From contig DBRR01000045.1 in assembly GCA_002306055.1 (NCBI GenBank), forward strand, positions 1 through 62,519: a stretch of DNA of 62,519 nt, written 5' to 3'. The notes below the pieces were generated by a model that was not told the origin of the DNA, ran no database searches, and saw only the letters and a list, made by a program, of their open reading frames with translations. Shown piece after piece: positions 1 to 8,895 of this stretch (positions within the stretch are counted from its first letter, which is position 1; every line of letters starts with the position of its first letter). Source of the stretch: Anaerolineaceae bacterium UBA1363 (GTDB taxonomy: Bacteria; Chloroflexota; Anaerolineae; Anaerolineales; Anaerolineaceae). A program made the translations under genes and the position numbers.

Positions 1-86
1 ACATTTCTAAATTGCCTTGACATCTTTTTTACTTAGTCTCGTCGTTTAGATAGTTTTATCTATTTCTTTCACTTCATAACCTATTG

Positions 87-638
87 TTACTCCTCAAATT
101 TCCCATCCACATCCGGATAGTCATCCGGGTCGAAATCGAGGGTGGTGCCGGCTATGAGCAGGTCGTCATCCCGCCGGCATTCGTAGCCAAGTTTCTCCAG
201 CTCAGCCACAATCTCATCCATCTGCTTTTCATCCAACACCAGGATTTCACCCTCAGGAACGTTCATATCCATGGCGGAGTAGCTCATCTTGCGGCCAAAC
301 TTGGCTTGAATTTCTTCAGGCATCCAATCCGACATCTCAATCTCTGGATGGGCTGGCAGGGCATCGTATGTCACAACGTCAATCGGGGTGAAAGGGGTCT
401 CGGGCGCAATGTCGAATGGTGTGAAGTCGCCATCTTCTGGTTCGTCTGGACCTTCGTAATGGGCTGAGTTGACCAGGTAGAATGCGTACATTTCCTGCGA
501 CACTAGCGACTTAAACTCCCCCCAGGTTTTGGCTGTCAGCAAAGCGTTGTTGCTCTCCGCCAGCTCCCTCGCCCTGCTTTCGGGGACAAACAGTAATCCT
601 AAGTTGGTTATTCCGTAGACGATGGTTTTTTCTTCCAT
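87..638 (-). CDS. Uncharacterised acidic protein
   Basis: This 183-aa protein matches no family I recognise. It is acidic, with many Asp/Glu/Pro residues in the middle (a stretch around residues 65-80 is rich in E, P and D) and a very acidic tail near DFDPDDYPD. There is no signal peptide or membrane segment. The ATG at 638 is chosen over an upstream in-frame codon because a GGGAGG Shine-Dalgarno lies a few bases before it. It lies just downstream of the WYL regulator on the same strand (36 bp gap), so it is probably co-transcribed. Function is unknown. Confidence 0.6.
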   Translation of the reverse strand: MEEKTIVYGITNLGLLFVPESRARELAESNNALLTAKTWGEFKSLVSQEMYAFYLVNSAHYEGPDEPEDGDFTPFDIAPETPFTPIDVVTYDALPAHPEIEMSDWMPEEIQAKFGRKMSYSAMDMNVPEGEILVLDEKQMDEIVAELEKLGYECRRDDDLLIAGTTLDFDPDDYPDVDGKFEE

Positions 639-673
639 ACCTTTCCTCCCAGCAAATTGATTTGTTAATTCTA

Positions 674-1660
674 TCATTCAGCGGCACGATCGATGCCGTA
701 ACGCTCGGATAGTTTTCTGATTTCTTTTGCGACGTCTTGCCTGAGCTTGTCGGGTTTAAGTATCTCCGCGTCATCCGCGAACTGCAGCACCCAGTTGCGC
801 ACCTCCACCAGCCCACCGGTTTTCAGGTGCAAGATAAGGCTGCCATCGGGCTGCTCTATTATCGTCTGGCTGGGGTGCCATTTGCGCTCGCGGATAAATT
901 GGGCCTTATTTGGGCTGAACCAGATCTGCACATCCTCCGCCTCTCCCCCCGCGTGCAGCTGGAAGCCGCTGCAGATCCAATCCTCCGCTGAGAAATTCTC
1001 ATCCCAGGTAAACTTCTCTTTGAGCAACTTCATCTCCTGGATACGCCCAACCAGGAAGAGCCGAAAATCGCCGCGGAAGGTATCGAACGCAACCAAGAAC
1101 CAATCCCCCTGGAAGTTGTGCAGGTGATAGGGATATACGACGCGTTCCGAAATCACGCCCCGGTTGGCTGAGTAGTAGCGCATCCAGACCTGCTGACGGC
1201 TGAGGATGGCCTGGTGCAGATCGATCAGCAATTGGGCATCCAAGCTGATGGTGTTGAATTCGGAAAAGGTATAGTGGGAACGCAGCTCGTTGATCTCCAC
1301 GCTGACCGGACCCTTGACCGCTTTGGCGATCTTATCCACGGCGGACCGGAGAGGTGACTCAAGGTCAGTTCCGATGTAGCGCCTTGCGATCTCCAGAGAG
1401 AGAAAGAAAGCCATCAACTCACCTTGAGTCACATATATCCCCGGCAGTGACCACGCCTTATCGGTGTAAAACCAGCCGCCCCTCTCCCTATTGAACTCTA
1501 TCGGAGCCCCCAAACGATAAATCATGAAACTGCGGTCATTGAATATCACCCGCCTGCTGACCTCCAGGGATTCCGCCAGCTTTTCCGCGTTCGGGTATTC
1601 CCCCTCCCGAATGCGCCTGTCAATTTCCATGATTCGTTCCAACTGCTGCCGTTGCGACAT
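674..1660 (-). CDS. WYL-domain transcriptional regulator
   Basis: A 328-aa regulator of the DeoR/PafC-like WYL class. Residues about 5-60 form a winged helix (the SLEVSRRVIFND recognition helix is visible), and the middle carries the WYL-type ligand-binding fold (SRQQVWMRYYSANRG, then YPYHLHNFQGDWFLVAFD). The last 90 residues match the WCX extension. WYL domains are thought to sense nucleotides or nucleic acids. The ATG at 1660 is preferred, with AAAGG about 10 nt upstream; a GTG at 1666 is also possible. A perfect 11-bp palindrome 36 bp upstream of the start is a likely autoregulatory operator. The downstream acidic protein probably shares the transcript. What it controls beyond itself cannot be seen here. 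Confidence 0.85.
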   Translation of the reverse strand: MSQRQQLERIMEIDRRIREGEYPNAEKLAESLEVSRRVIFNDRSFMIYRLGAPIEFNRERGGWFYTDKAWSLPGIYVTQGELMAFFLSLEIARRYIGTDLESPLRSAVDKIAKAVKGPVSVEINELRSHYTFSEFNTISLDAQLLIDLHQAILSRQQVWMRYYSANRGVISERVVYPYHLHNFQGDWFLVAFDTFRGDFRLFLVGRIQEMKLLKEKFTWDENFSAEDWICSGFQLHAGGEAEDVQIWFSPNKAQFIRERKWHPSQTIIEQPDGSLILHLKTGGLVEVRNWVLQFADDAEILKPDKLRQDVAKEIRKLSERYGIDRAAE

Positions 1661-1695
1661 GGCCACCTGCCTTTACTGGAAGTGAGTGTACCAAA

Positions 1696-1722
1696 CCCCA
1701 GTGCACCCAGTGTGCACTGGGG
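1696..1722. promoter_or_regulatory. Perfect 11-bp inverted repeat, likely operator
   Basis: The arms CCCCAGTGCAC (1696-1706) and GTGCACTGGGG (1712-1722) are perfectly complementary around the 5-nt spacer CCAGT. The element sits immediately upstream of the WYL regulator. A smaller palindrome (TTGAT-TCT-ATCAA, 1731-1743) follows. There is no T-tract and no gene ends here, so an operator is more likely than a terminator. That the WYL protein binds it is inference from position. Confidence 0.55.
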
Positions 1723-1893
1723 AATTCGTTTTGATTCTATCAAGACTTTAAAGGTTTGAGAGAAATTATCATTTGGAAAGATGGCTAGTCCAATATTGCA
1801 GTCCCTCTAATTTCAATAAGGCAAGAAGATGGTTGTAACTAAATAGCCCAAGCTAAATTACACCTCCCTTCATCCATCCCCCCTTTTCACGGT

Positions 1894-1899
1894 TATAAT
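1894..1899 (+). promoter_or_regulatory. -10 box TATAAT upstream of tyrosine recombinase
   Basis: A consensus TATAAT lies 11 nt before a TTG codon, 26 nt before ATG 1925 and 68 nt before ATG 1967, all in the recombinase frame. No good -35 is seen. No Shine-Dalgarno precedes any of the candidate starts, so the start remains uncertain. Confidence 0.45.
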
Positions 1900-1966
1900 T
1901 AGGCGAATTTTGTTACGATTTTATATGCTAGATAACTATGCGCAATTTGCTACGAATGATAAGCTA

Positions 1967-2941
1967 ATGTCAAAGATTACCATCGAGGAATGCATTCAGA
2001 AGTACTTGAACTCTGTCAAGCTTTCGCGCAGTGCGAATACGTTTCGCACTTACACGAACGCAATGAACTTGTTCACTGAAGTGCTGAACGAGAACAGCGT
2101 CCAGGTCGAAAACGCAGATATTTCATCTCTAACGGAAGATGCTGTGATCTGGGTTTTAACAGCATTAAAAGACTTTTCTTCCGCCACGGAGCAGGTTTAC
2201 ATCACTGCCGTGGTTGGGCTGTTTGAGTTCATCGCAGGTGAGAACCTCACCCCGGTCAATCTTCCCCGTATCCGCCTGCTCATCAAGCAGCGCGCTCGCC
2301 GACAAGGCGTACGCCTGCCGCAATTCCCCAAGAATGCCATTGACACCGTCCTGGACTATGCTGCGACCCTGGCTTCAAAACCCACCGAACAAGAATCTGA
2401 GCGCTTGATCAATTTGCGCGACTGTGCTTTCCTTTTGACTCTTTCCGATACTGGATTACGCGTGCACGAAGCCTGTAACCTGCGCCGTGGGGATATTGAC
2501 TGGTTCGAACACCGCGCGATTGTGATCGGTAAAGGCAATAAAGAAGCGGTCGTACGCTTCTCAAAGCGCAGCCTGGAAGCGATCAAGATGTACCTTTCTG
2601 AACGGGCAAGCCTGGATGGCAACAGCGGCAAAGCACTGGCATCCCAACCAGTTTTCGCGCGGCATGATCGCGGCGCAGGCAAGAAGGTAAAGCCAATTTC
2701 GACCACTACCGGCCGGGAAATCGTCAATCAGCGTGTGCGTGAATCCCTGGGCGAAGAAGCCGTCGGCACCATCACCCCCCATTCCTTCCGGCATTATTTT
2801 GTCACCACAATCCTGGGCAGTACTGGCAATCTCAAACTCGCACAAGTGCTGGCACGCCATACCAACATCGCTGTCACCCAGCGCTACTCTCATCTTAGCG
2901 ACAGTGAGCTGGATCAGGAATATCAGCAAATCTTCGATTGA
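1967..2941 (+). CDS. Tyrosine recombinase (XerC/XerD-like)
   Basis: A 324-aa site-specific recombinase. The N-terminal SAM-like core-binding domain spans residues about 1-105, with the typical opening TIEECIQKYL. The catalytic domain holds the full set: Arg165 (TGLRVHEA), Lys192 (GKGNKEAVV), His272 and Arg275 (HSFRH), His298 (ARHTN) and the nucleophile Tyr307 (TQRYSHL). Size and lack of a DNA-arm extension fit Xer chromosome-dimer resolvases rather than phage integrases, but the pairing is not proven. The start at 1967 matches where the family begins; in-frame starts at 1910 (TTG) and 1925 (ATG) would add up to 19 residues. No att-like repeats flank it. Confidence 0.85.
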   Translation: MSKITIEECIQKYLNSVKLSRSANTFRTYTNAMNLFTEVLNENSVQVENADISSLTEDAVIWVLTALKDFSSATEQVYITAVVGLFEFIAGENLTPVNLPRIRLLIKQRARRQGVRLPQFPKNAIDTVLDYAATLASKPTEQESERLINLRDCAFLLTLSDTGLRVHEACNLRRGDIDWFEHRAIVIGKGNKEAVVRFSKRSLEAIKMYLSERASLDGNSGKALASQPVFARHDRGAGKKVKPISTTTGREIVNQRVRESLGEEAVGTITPHSFRHYFVTTILGSTGNLKLAQVLARHTNIAVTQRYSHLSDSELDQEYQQIFD

Positions 2942-2992
2942 TCTCTTGTTGGTGGTATCATAAACCCTTGAAATCGCACACTTGAGGAGTTT

Positions 2993-5107
2993 ATGACTGA
3001 GAATCGTATCAAAGCTCACCCAATTCTGATTGATGATTCTGTAGCAGACATTCCATTTTATTGGCAAGACCAAACCTTCCTGGCAAAGGAAGGCGAAATG
3101 ATTTCCTCCGCCCTTATGGCAAATGGCATCACCATATTTGGGCACCACCCCAAAGATCACTCACCACAGGGGATTTTTTGCGCCAACGGGCAGTGCTCTC
3201 AATGCATGGTGATTGCTGACTCGCTGCCGGTAAAAGCCTGTATGACCCCGGTCAAGAGTGGTATGCAGGTTTTCCCAGCAGAGGGTCTTCCCAAGTTACC
3301 GGATGTCCCGCCGCTGAATGGAATTTCAACACCTCCAACGCCAAAATATCACGTGGATGTGCTGATCATCGGTGGAGGTCCTGCTGGGCTTTCTGCGGCG
3401 ATCGAATTGGGACAGGTTGGTGTCAGTACGATTTTGATCGATGATAAGTCGCATCTCGGCGGCAAGCTCGTCCTGCAGACACATCGCTTCTTTGGCTCGA
3501 GTGAAGCGGTATTTGCTGGCACGCGCGGTATCGACATCGCCAAAAAACTCGAGTCCACCGTTCGTCAACACGCCTCGGTGGAAATCTGGGAAAGCAGCAC
3601 GGCTGTGGGGGTTTTTGAGGATAAATCTATCGGTGTATTTAAAAATAGTGAGGTTTACGTTCTGGTTTACCCAAAAATGCTGCTCATAGCAACTGGCGCG
3701 CGTGAAAAAAGCCTGGCATTTCTTGGCAACACGCTGCCCGGTATTTATGGCGCAGGCGCGTTTCAGACGCTTGTGAACCGGGACCTGGTGCGCCCTTGCG
3801 AGAATCTTTTCATCATCGGCGGTGGTAATGTGGGCCTTATCGCCGGATATCATGCGATTCAAGCCGGAATTCATGTATCTGGTTTGGTGGAAGCCGCTCC
3901 CGAATGCGGTGGCTATAAAGTACATAAAGACAAATTAATTCGGTCCGGGGTGCCCGTCTTCACCTCCCACACAGTTATTGAAGCCCTTGGGAAGGATCAT
4001 GTCGAAAAAGTTGTTATAGCCAGGGTGGATAAGGAATTTAGAACCATTCCTGGCACTGAGAAACAATACGATTGCGATACTGTTCTGATTGCAGTTGGAC
4101 TTGATCCTGTGAATGAGTTTACCAGGCAAGCGGAACTCGTGGGCTTGCCGGTTTTTTCAGCTGGTGATGCCAAAGAAATCGCTGAAGCTTCAGCTGCGAT
4201 CTTCTCCGGCAAAATTTCAGGACGCGAAATAGCTGGATTTCTGCGGAAGCTGTCAGGTGAAATCCCTGCTGAATGGGCTTCAATTGAAGAAATCCTAAAG
4301 TCCCGCCCAGGAGAGATCTTTGAGCCAAACCTCCCCGACCTTGAAGAAGGGGTATTTCCAATTATGCACTGCACTCAGGAAATCCCCTGCGATCCCTGTT
4401 CAACGGTCTGCCCGAGGCATCTAATCCACGTGGATCCAGCAGACATACGCCACCTCCCGGAAGTGGACTACTACGCTGAAAAAGGCTGCATTGCTTGCGG
4501 GCGTTGCGTGGCAGTTTGCCCTGGTCTGGCGGTCACGCTGGTCGATTATCGCAAGAACAATCAAAACCCACTGGTCACTCTGCCATTTGAACAAGATCCA
4601 TTGAGCATTGCTGTAGGCGATGAAATTGAATTAACAAGCACTGAGGGAATGTCGCTAGGGAAGGCAACCATCAAGACTATCAAGAAAATAAAAGGCTATG
4701 CGAATGGCACCTCCCTGCTCACCGTGGAAGTTCCCCGTGAGATCGCTAAACTGGTCTCGGGGCTGCGTCTCATCGAGACCACTGAACCTACTCCCTTTGA
4801 ATATGAGACGGAACATCCCGAAAATCTAGCCGATGAGGCTTATATCTGCCGATGCGAGAGGGTCACGGCTGGTGAAATTCGGGCGTTGATACGGAGTGGT
4901 GTGCGCGATATCAATCAAATCAAAGCTGTCACTAAAGCCAGCATGGGCGCTTGCGGTGGAAAAACATGCCTGAACATGATCAAGCGCTTGTATCTCGCAG
5001 AAGGGATTCCACTTTCGGAGGTCACAGAAACGCCTGTAAGGCCGGTTTTCATCGAAATGCCTGTCAAGGTTTTGGCGAACTTACCCAATGAAGGAGACCG
5101 CAGATGA
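2993..5107 (+). CDS. Multidomain FAD/iron-sulfur oxidoreductase (HcnAB / sarcosine-oxidase alpha-like)
   Basis: A 704-aa protein that fuses parts usually found on separate subunits. Residues about 20-90 are a [2Fe-2S] Fer2_4-type domain (CANGQCSQC, later KACMTP). Residues about 115-410 are a pyridine-nucleotide-disulfide-type flavoprotein (LIIGGGPAGLSAA, and a second GGGNVGL nucleotide fold). Next come two clustered four-Cys sets (CDPCSTVCP, CIACGRCVAVCP). The C-terminus is a BFD-like [2Fe-2S] domain (CRCERV ... CGGKTC). It overlaps the next gene by 4 nt (ATGA). By family logic it takes electrons from that amine/amino-acid oxidase-type partner and passes them to an acceptor. The substrate cannot be told from sequence; glycine, proline, sarcosine and glycerol-3-phosphate relatives exist. 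Confidence 0.8.
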   Translation: MTENRIKAHPILIDDSVADIPFYWQDQTFLAKEGEMISSALMANGITIFGHHPKDHSPQGIFCANGQCSQCMVIADSLPVKACMTPVKSGMQVFPAEGLPKLPDVPPLNGISTPPTPKYHVDVLIIGGGPAGLSAAIELGQVGVSTILIDDKSHLGGKLVLQTHRFFGSSEAVFAGTRGIDIAKKLESTVRQHASVEIWESSTAVGVFEDKSIGVFKNSEVYVLVYPKMLLIATGAREKSLAFLGNTLPGIYGAGAFQTLVNRDLVRPCENLFIIGGGNVGLIAGYHAIQAGIHVSGLVEAAPECGGYKVHKDKLIRSGVPVFTSHTVIEALGKDHVEKVVIARVDKEFRTIPGTEKQYDCDTVLIAVGLDPVNEFTRQAELVGLPVFSAGDAKEIAEASAAIFSGKISGREIAGFLRKLSGEIPAEWASIEEILKSRPGEIFEPNLPDLEEGVFPIMHCTQEIPCDPCSTVCPRHLIHVDPADIRHLPEVDYYAEKGCIACGRCVAVCPGLAVTLVDYRKNNQNPLVTLPFEQDPLSIAVGDEIELTSTEGMSLGKATIKTIKKIKGYANGTSLLTVEVPREIAKLVSGLRLIETTEPTPFEYETEHPENLADEAYICRCERVTAGEIRALIRSGVRDINQIKAVTKASMGACGGKTCLNMIKRLYLAEGIPLSEVTETPVRPVFIEMPVKVLANLPNEGDRR

Positions 5108-6264
5108 GCCCACAAACGACCTTTGATGTCATTATCGCAGGTGCCGGCTCAATGGGCACGCCCACGGCTTTCTTTCTCGCTCAAGCAGGATTGAAAGTTT
5201 TGGTGCTCGACTCCCGTCCCAGTAACGGTCAGGGCTCCAACAAACACGCCATCGGCGGCATTCGTGCCACCCATTCGGACCCCGCGAAGATCCTGCTATG
5301 TTCCAACTCTATTGATATCTTCTCGCACTGGCAAGCTGAACACGGTCAGGATATTGAGTGGAAGGCTGGCGGGTACAGCTTTGTCGCCTACGACGATGCC
5401 ACCGAAAAGACACTGAAGGACCTGCTCGACATGCAGCGCAATCTCGGACTCAACATCAACTGGCTTGATCGCCAGGCTTTCCTGGAGCTCGTGCCCGACA
5501 TCAATCCAAGGGATTTGCATGGAGGGACATACTCTCCGGAAGATGGTTCTGCTTCGCCGCTAAAGGCTTCGTTTGCTTTTTACCAGGAAGCGGTCAGGTA
5601 TGGCGCGATTTTTCAATTTAATGAGGTTGTTACCAGCATTGATACAGCAGCCAATAAAGTACGATCAGTGACCACCAATAAGGGTCACTATTCCACCAAT
5701 TGCTTCATCAATGCAGCGGGATCCTGGTCTGCAGAAATTGGTCGGCTGGTCGGGCTTGATCTTCCTGTAAAACCTGATGCGCATGAAGCTGGCATTACTG
5801 AAGCCGTACAGCCCATGTTTGACCCAATGATCGTGGATATCCGATCCAGACCGGGCTCGAGCAACTTCTATTTTTACCAACACCCGAGCGGCAAGGTCAT
5901 TTTCTGTGTCACTCCTAACCCACAGATCTGGGGGTATCTGGATCGGGACACCAGCGCTTTCCTGCCTCTTGCCAGCAAACGTTTGATTGAAACCATGCCA
6001 AAGCTGGCAAACTTACGGGTCAGGCGCACATGGCGCGGCACTTACCCAATGACTCCAGATGGCAACCCGATCTTGGGAGAAGTGGAAGGAATTGAAGGCT
6101 TCCTGCTTGCTACCGGCGCTTGCGGTCAGGGTTTTATGCTGGGGCCTGGCGTCGGAAAACTCCTTACTCACTTAGTCCAGGGCGCCTTATCTGAGCAGGA
6201 GCGACAATGCCTTTATAGGATGCGGTTGGACAGAGACTGGACAAGCATGGAAAAGCTTAAGTAA
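5104..6264 (+). CDS. FAD-dependent amino-acid/sarcosine dehydrogenase (DAO family)
   Basis: A 386-aa DadA/SoxB/ThiO-type flavoprotein. The Rossmann motif is at residues about 6-35 (VIIAGAGSMGTPTAFFLAQAG). The family region GIRATHSDPAKI follows at about 50, and the C-terminal FAD loop is YPMTPDGNPILG, then GACGQGFMLGPGVG. It oxidises a secondary or primary amine, most like sarcosine oxidase beta or glycine/proline dehydrogenase. The ATGA overlap with the upstream iron-sulfur flavoprotein shows tight co-translation, so the two probably form one complex feeding a respiratory or fermentative carrier rather than oxygen. Confidence 0.8.
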   Translation: MSPQTTFDVIIAGAGSMGTPTAFFLAQAGLKVLVLDSRPSNGQGSNKHAIGGIRATHSDPAKILLCSNSIDIFSHWQAEHGQDIEWKAGGYSFVAYDDATEKTLKDLLDMQRNLGLNINWLDRQAFLELVPDINPRDLHGGTYSPEDGSASPLKASFAFYQEAVRYGAIFQFNEVVTSIDTAANKVRSVTTNKGHYSTNCFINAAGSWSAEIGRLVGLDLPVKPDAHEAGITEAVQPMFDPMIVDIRSRPGSSNFYFYQHPSGKVIFCVTPNPQIWGYLDRDTSAFLPLASKRLIETMPKLANLRVRRTWRGTYPMTPDGNPILGEVEGIEGFLLATGACGQGFMLGPGVGKLLTHLVQGALSEQERQCLYRMRLDRDWTSMEKLK

Positions 6265-6296
6265 GTTTTGAATTGTGGCTTACAATAAGCTTTGGT

Positions 6297-8495
6297 ATGG
6301 ATAAAGACCAATTTATCAACAAACTACCCAAGAGCTATTCCGCGGCTGAACGTGAGCTCATTCAAAAGGCTTATAGTTTTGCAGAGGAAGCGCATGCTGG
6401 TCAGACTCGTGCTAACGGTCTGCCGTACTTCACGCATTGTCTTGGTGTAGCAAATATCCTGCTTGAGCTCGAAGCCTCACCCAATATCGTGGCAGCAGGC
6501 TTACTCCACGATGTTTTAATGGACACACCAACCACTGTTGAACAGTTGCGAAAAGAGTTTGGGCGAACTATCGCAGGATTTGTTGAGGATGTCACCCGCA
6601 TTACGGCTATTCCTCAGCTTTCCCGCGCAGACCAGCATCCCCCTGAACGCACTCCCCTGCCCCCTTCCACGCCACTCTCTGAGATGAAATTATCAGACGA
6701 CCTGGCTGAGACTCTCCGAAAAATGCTATTGGCAATCGGCGACGATATCCGCGTGGTGGTCATCAAATTGGCTGACCGCTTACACAACATGCGGACTTTA
6801 AGCTCATTGCCACTGGACCGACAGCGTATTATTGGTCAGGAAACCCTTGATATCTTTGCGCCTCTGGCGAATCGCCTTGGCATCTGGCAATTTAAGTGGG
6901 AGCTGGAAGATCTTGGCTTTAGGTACACCAATCCTGAAAAGTACAAAGAAATCTCTGATCAACTTACTCTGCGTCGGGCAAAACGCCTCAAGGAGATCGA
7001 GCACATAGTGGCAGATTTACAGGAGCTTTGCGCTAAGGCGGACGTCAAAGCGACCATTTCCGGCCGCCCCAAACATATCTATTCGATATACCGCAAGATG
7101 CAGAGAAAGAACAAAAATTTTGACTCGATCCGCGACTTGCGGGCAGTGCGGGCAATTGTCGATGATGTTGAGACGTGCTATAAAGTGCTTGGCATCATTC
7201 ATATGCATTTCCAGCCAATTCCCGGCGAATTTGACGATTACATCGCAGCCAAAAAACCCAATAACTACCAATCTCTGCACACTGCGGTGATCTATAGTGA
7301 CGGAAAACCGCTCGAAGTTCAGATTCGTACCTGGGAGATGCACCAAAATGCTGAATATGGTATTGCGGCTCATTGGCGTTACAAGGAAAATGAGGCTTCT
7401 CTTTCGAGTGACTATGAACAAAAAGTACAATCTATGCGCAACTTGCTTGCGTGGTCCCAGGAGGTTGACGATAGTCAGACCTTAATTGAAGGGCTGAAGT
7501 CGGACATTTTCCGCGATCGGGTTTACGTCTTCACACCCAAGGGCGATGTCATTGACCTCCCAAGTGGGTCTACTCCAATTGATTTCGCCTACCAGGTTCA
7601 CACCGATATTGGTCACCGATGCCGTGGCGCACGAGTTAATGGCAAACTTGTCCCGCTTGATTACACGTTGCATTCAGGAGATCAGGTTGAGATTCTGACA
7701 GTAAATCGTGGGGGTCCAAGCATGGATTGGTTGAATCCTAACCTCGGGTTGGTAAAGTCCGGCCGAACACGCGCAAAAATTAAGCAGTGGTTCAAGCAAC
7801 AAGCTCGCGAACAGAACCTCGAACACGGCAAACTCCTCGTCGAAAAGGAATTTAAACGGCTTGGTCTTAACGGCATTGACCTGAATGATTATGTCGCCAG
7901 CTTCAATGTGCGCTCTCTCGAAGACCTGTACGTGGGTATTGGCAGCGGTGATATCCCAATGGGAAAGCTTATCACCCGCATCGAAGAACTTAGTAAGCCA
8001 AGTCTCGCTGAAATTGAAGAACTGATACCCGAAGCACCTCGTAGCAGTGGTGACAACACTTCCGTAATGGTCGCCGGCCTTTCAGGAATGGCAACCAACT
8101 TTGCCCACTGCTGCAACCCAATGCCCGGCGATGAAATCATCGGTTATATCACCCGGGGGCGCGGTGTCACTATTCATCGCTCCGACTGCCCGAATGCCCT
8201 GCGTGTTCGCGATACTGAACGCTTGATCAAAGTTGATTGGGGCAGTGCGGCGAAAACCTTCCCGGTTCCCCTGCAGATCACATCCTATGATCGTCAGGGA
8301 TTGATGGCAGATATTTCTTCTGTGCTTTCAAGCGAACCTGTTCGCTTGGTGGACCTCTCATTGAGCACCAAGCAGCATATTGTTAAGGTAAACCTTACTG
8401 TTGAGATTGCGGACATCTCCCAGTTAAGCCGGTTGCTGGCCAGACTTGAGAATATTCCGAACGTTATCGAAGCTATTCGGGTCAGACCAGGATAA
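6297..8495 (+). CDS. relA: RelA/SpoT-family (p)ppGpp synthetase, RelA-type signatures
   Basis: A 732-aa long RSH enzyme with all domains: HD (about 20-185), synthetase (about 235-350), TGS (VYVFTPKGDVIDLPSG), zinc/CC region (HCCNPMPGD) and C-terminal ACT. It makes (p)ppGpp during starvation. Two features depart from bifunctional Rel. The hydrolase motif HDxxED reads HDVLMD (His71, Asp72, Met75 in place of Glu, Asp76). The synthetase motif is EFDD (311-314), the EXDD form of monofunctional RelA, where bifunctional enzymes carry RXKD. His47 and Asn164 of the HD site are kept. The ATG at 6297 is chosen because homology starts there; a TACAAT box lies 10 nt upstream, so the leader is very short. 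Confidence 0.9.
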   Translation: MDKDQFINKLPKSYSAAERELIQKAYSFAEEAHAGQTRANGLPYFTHCLGVANILLELEASPNIVAAGLLHDVLMDTPTTVEQLRKEFGRTIAGFVEDVTRITAIPQLSRADQHPPERTPLPPSTPLSEMKLSDDLAETLRKMLLAIGDDIRVVVIKLADRLHNMRTLSSLPLDRQRIIGQETLDIFAPLANRLGIWQFKWELEDLGFRYTNPEKYKEISDQLTLRRAKRLKEIEHIVADLQELCAKADVKATISGRPKHIYSIYRKMQRKNKNFDSIRDLRAVRAIVDDVETCYKVLGIIHMHFQPIPGEFDDYIAAKKPNNYQSLHTAVIYSDGKPLEVQIRTWEMHQNAEYGIAAHWRYKENEASLSSDYEQKVQSMRNLLAWSQEVDDSQTLIEGLKSDIFRDRVYVFTPKGDVIDLPSGSTPIDFAYQVHTDIGHRCRGARVNGKLVPLDYTLHSGDQVEILTVNRGGPSMDWLNPNLGLVKSGRTRAKIKQWFKQQAREQNLEHGKLLVEKEFKRLGLNGIDLNDYVASFNVRSLEDLYVGIGSGDIPMGKLITRIEELSKPSLAEIEELIPEAPRSSGDNTSVMVAGLSGMATNFAHCCNPMPGDEIIGYITRGRGVTIHRSDCPNALRVRDTERLIKVDWGSAAKTFPVPLQITSYDRQGLMADISSVLSSEPVRLVDLSLSTKQHIVKVNLTVEIADISQLSRLLARLENIPNVIEAIRVRPG

Positions 8496-8510
8496 CAAGG
8501 CTTGCAATTC

Positions 8511-8539
8511 TTTACGGTTTATGTTTACTAAGGTAAAAT
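8511..8539 (+). promoter_or_regulatory. Sigma70-like promoter of the DUF1540-like gene
   Basis: TTTACG (8511-8516), a 17-bp spacer and TAAAAT (8534-8539) precede the gene at 8572. The GGAG Shine-Dalgarno lies at about 8564-8568. Confidence 0.5.
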
Positions 8540-8571
8540 GCCTGCGAAAATAACTATTTTTTACGGAGTTT

Positions 8572-8847
8572 ATGAAAATGCCACGAATTCGCTGCCATTA
8601 TCTGGATTGCATTTTTTTGGATGAACGCTATTGCACTGCAGCAGCTATTGAGATTAATCCCGATGCAGGCTGCTTAACGTATTCCCCCAACGAGGAGGAT
8701 CATGCAGGTTCAAGTTGGCAAGACGAAGAATTGGATGATTGGGACGTAATGGGCGAGGAAGAGGAACACTTAGATCTTTGGGCGGTCGAGGATGAGGAAG
8801 ACGAAGACGAAGACGACGACCTGGCTGAAGAGAACGAAGACTATTAG
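8572..8847 (+). CDS. Small DUF1540-like Cys protein with acidic tail
   Basis: A 91-aa protein in two parts. Residues 8-33 carry four cysteines (C8, C13, C21, C33) with the pattern C-x4-C-x7-C and then TAAAIEINPDAGC. This resembles the DUF1540 metal-binding module of Firmicutes. Residues about 41-91 are dominated by Glu and Asp (DEEDEDEDDD). The acidic tail resembles nucleic-acid mimic or interaction tails, but no function is known. There are two close ATGs (8572 and 8578). It begins a run leading into an unknown gene, asp23 and nusB. Confidence 0.65.
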   Translation: MKMPRIRCHYLDCIFLDERYCTAAAIEINPDAGCLTYSPNEEDHAGSSWQDEELDDWDVMGEEEEHLDLWAVEDEEDEDEDDDLAEENEDY

Positions 8848-8895
8848 TCCCGCTTGTTTGTGCTGCGCAGCACGTCTGCGCGAAATGGAGTTACT

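Noticed and set aside
1967..2941. Integrative element marked by the tyrosine recombinase
   Set aside because: No tRNA, direct repeats or phage-type genes flank it; it looks like a Xer-type housekeeping recombinase.
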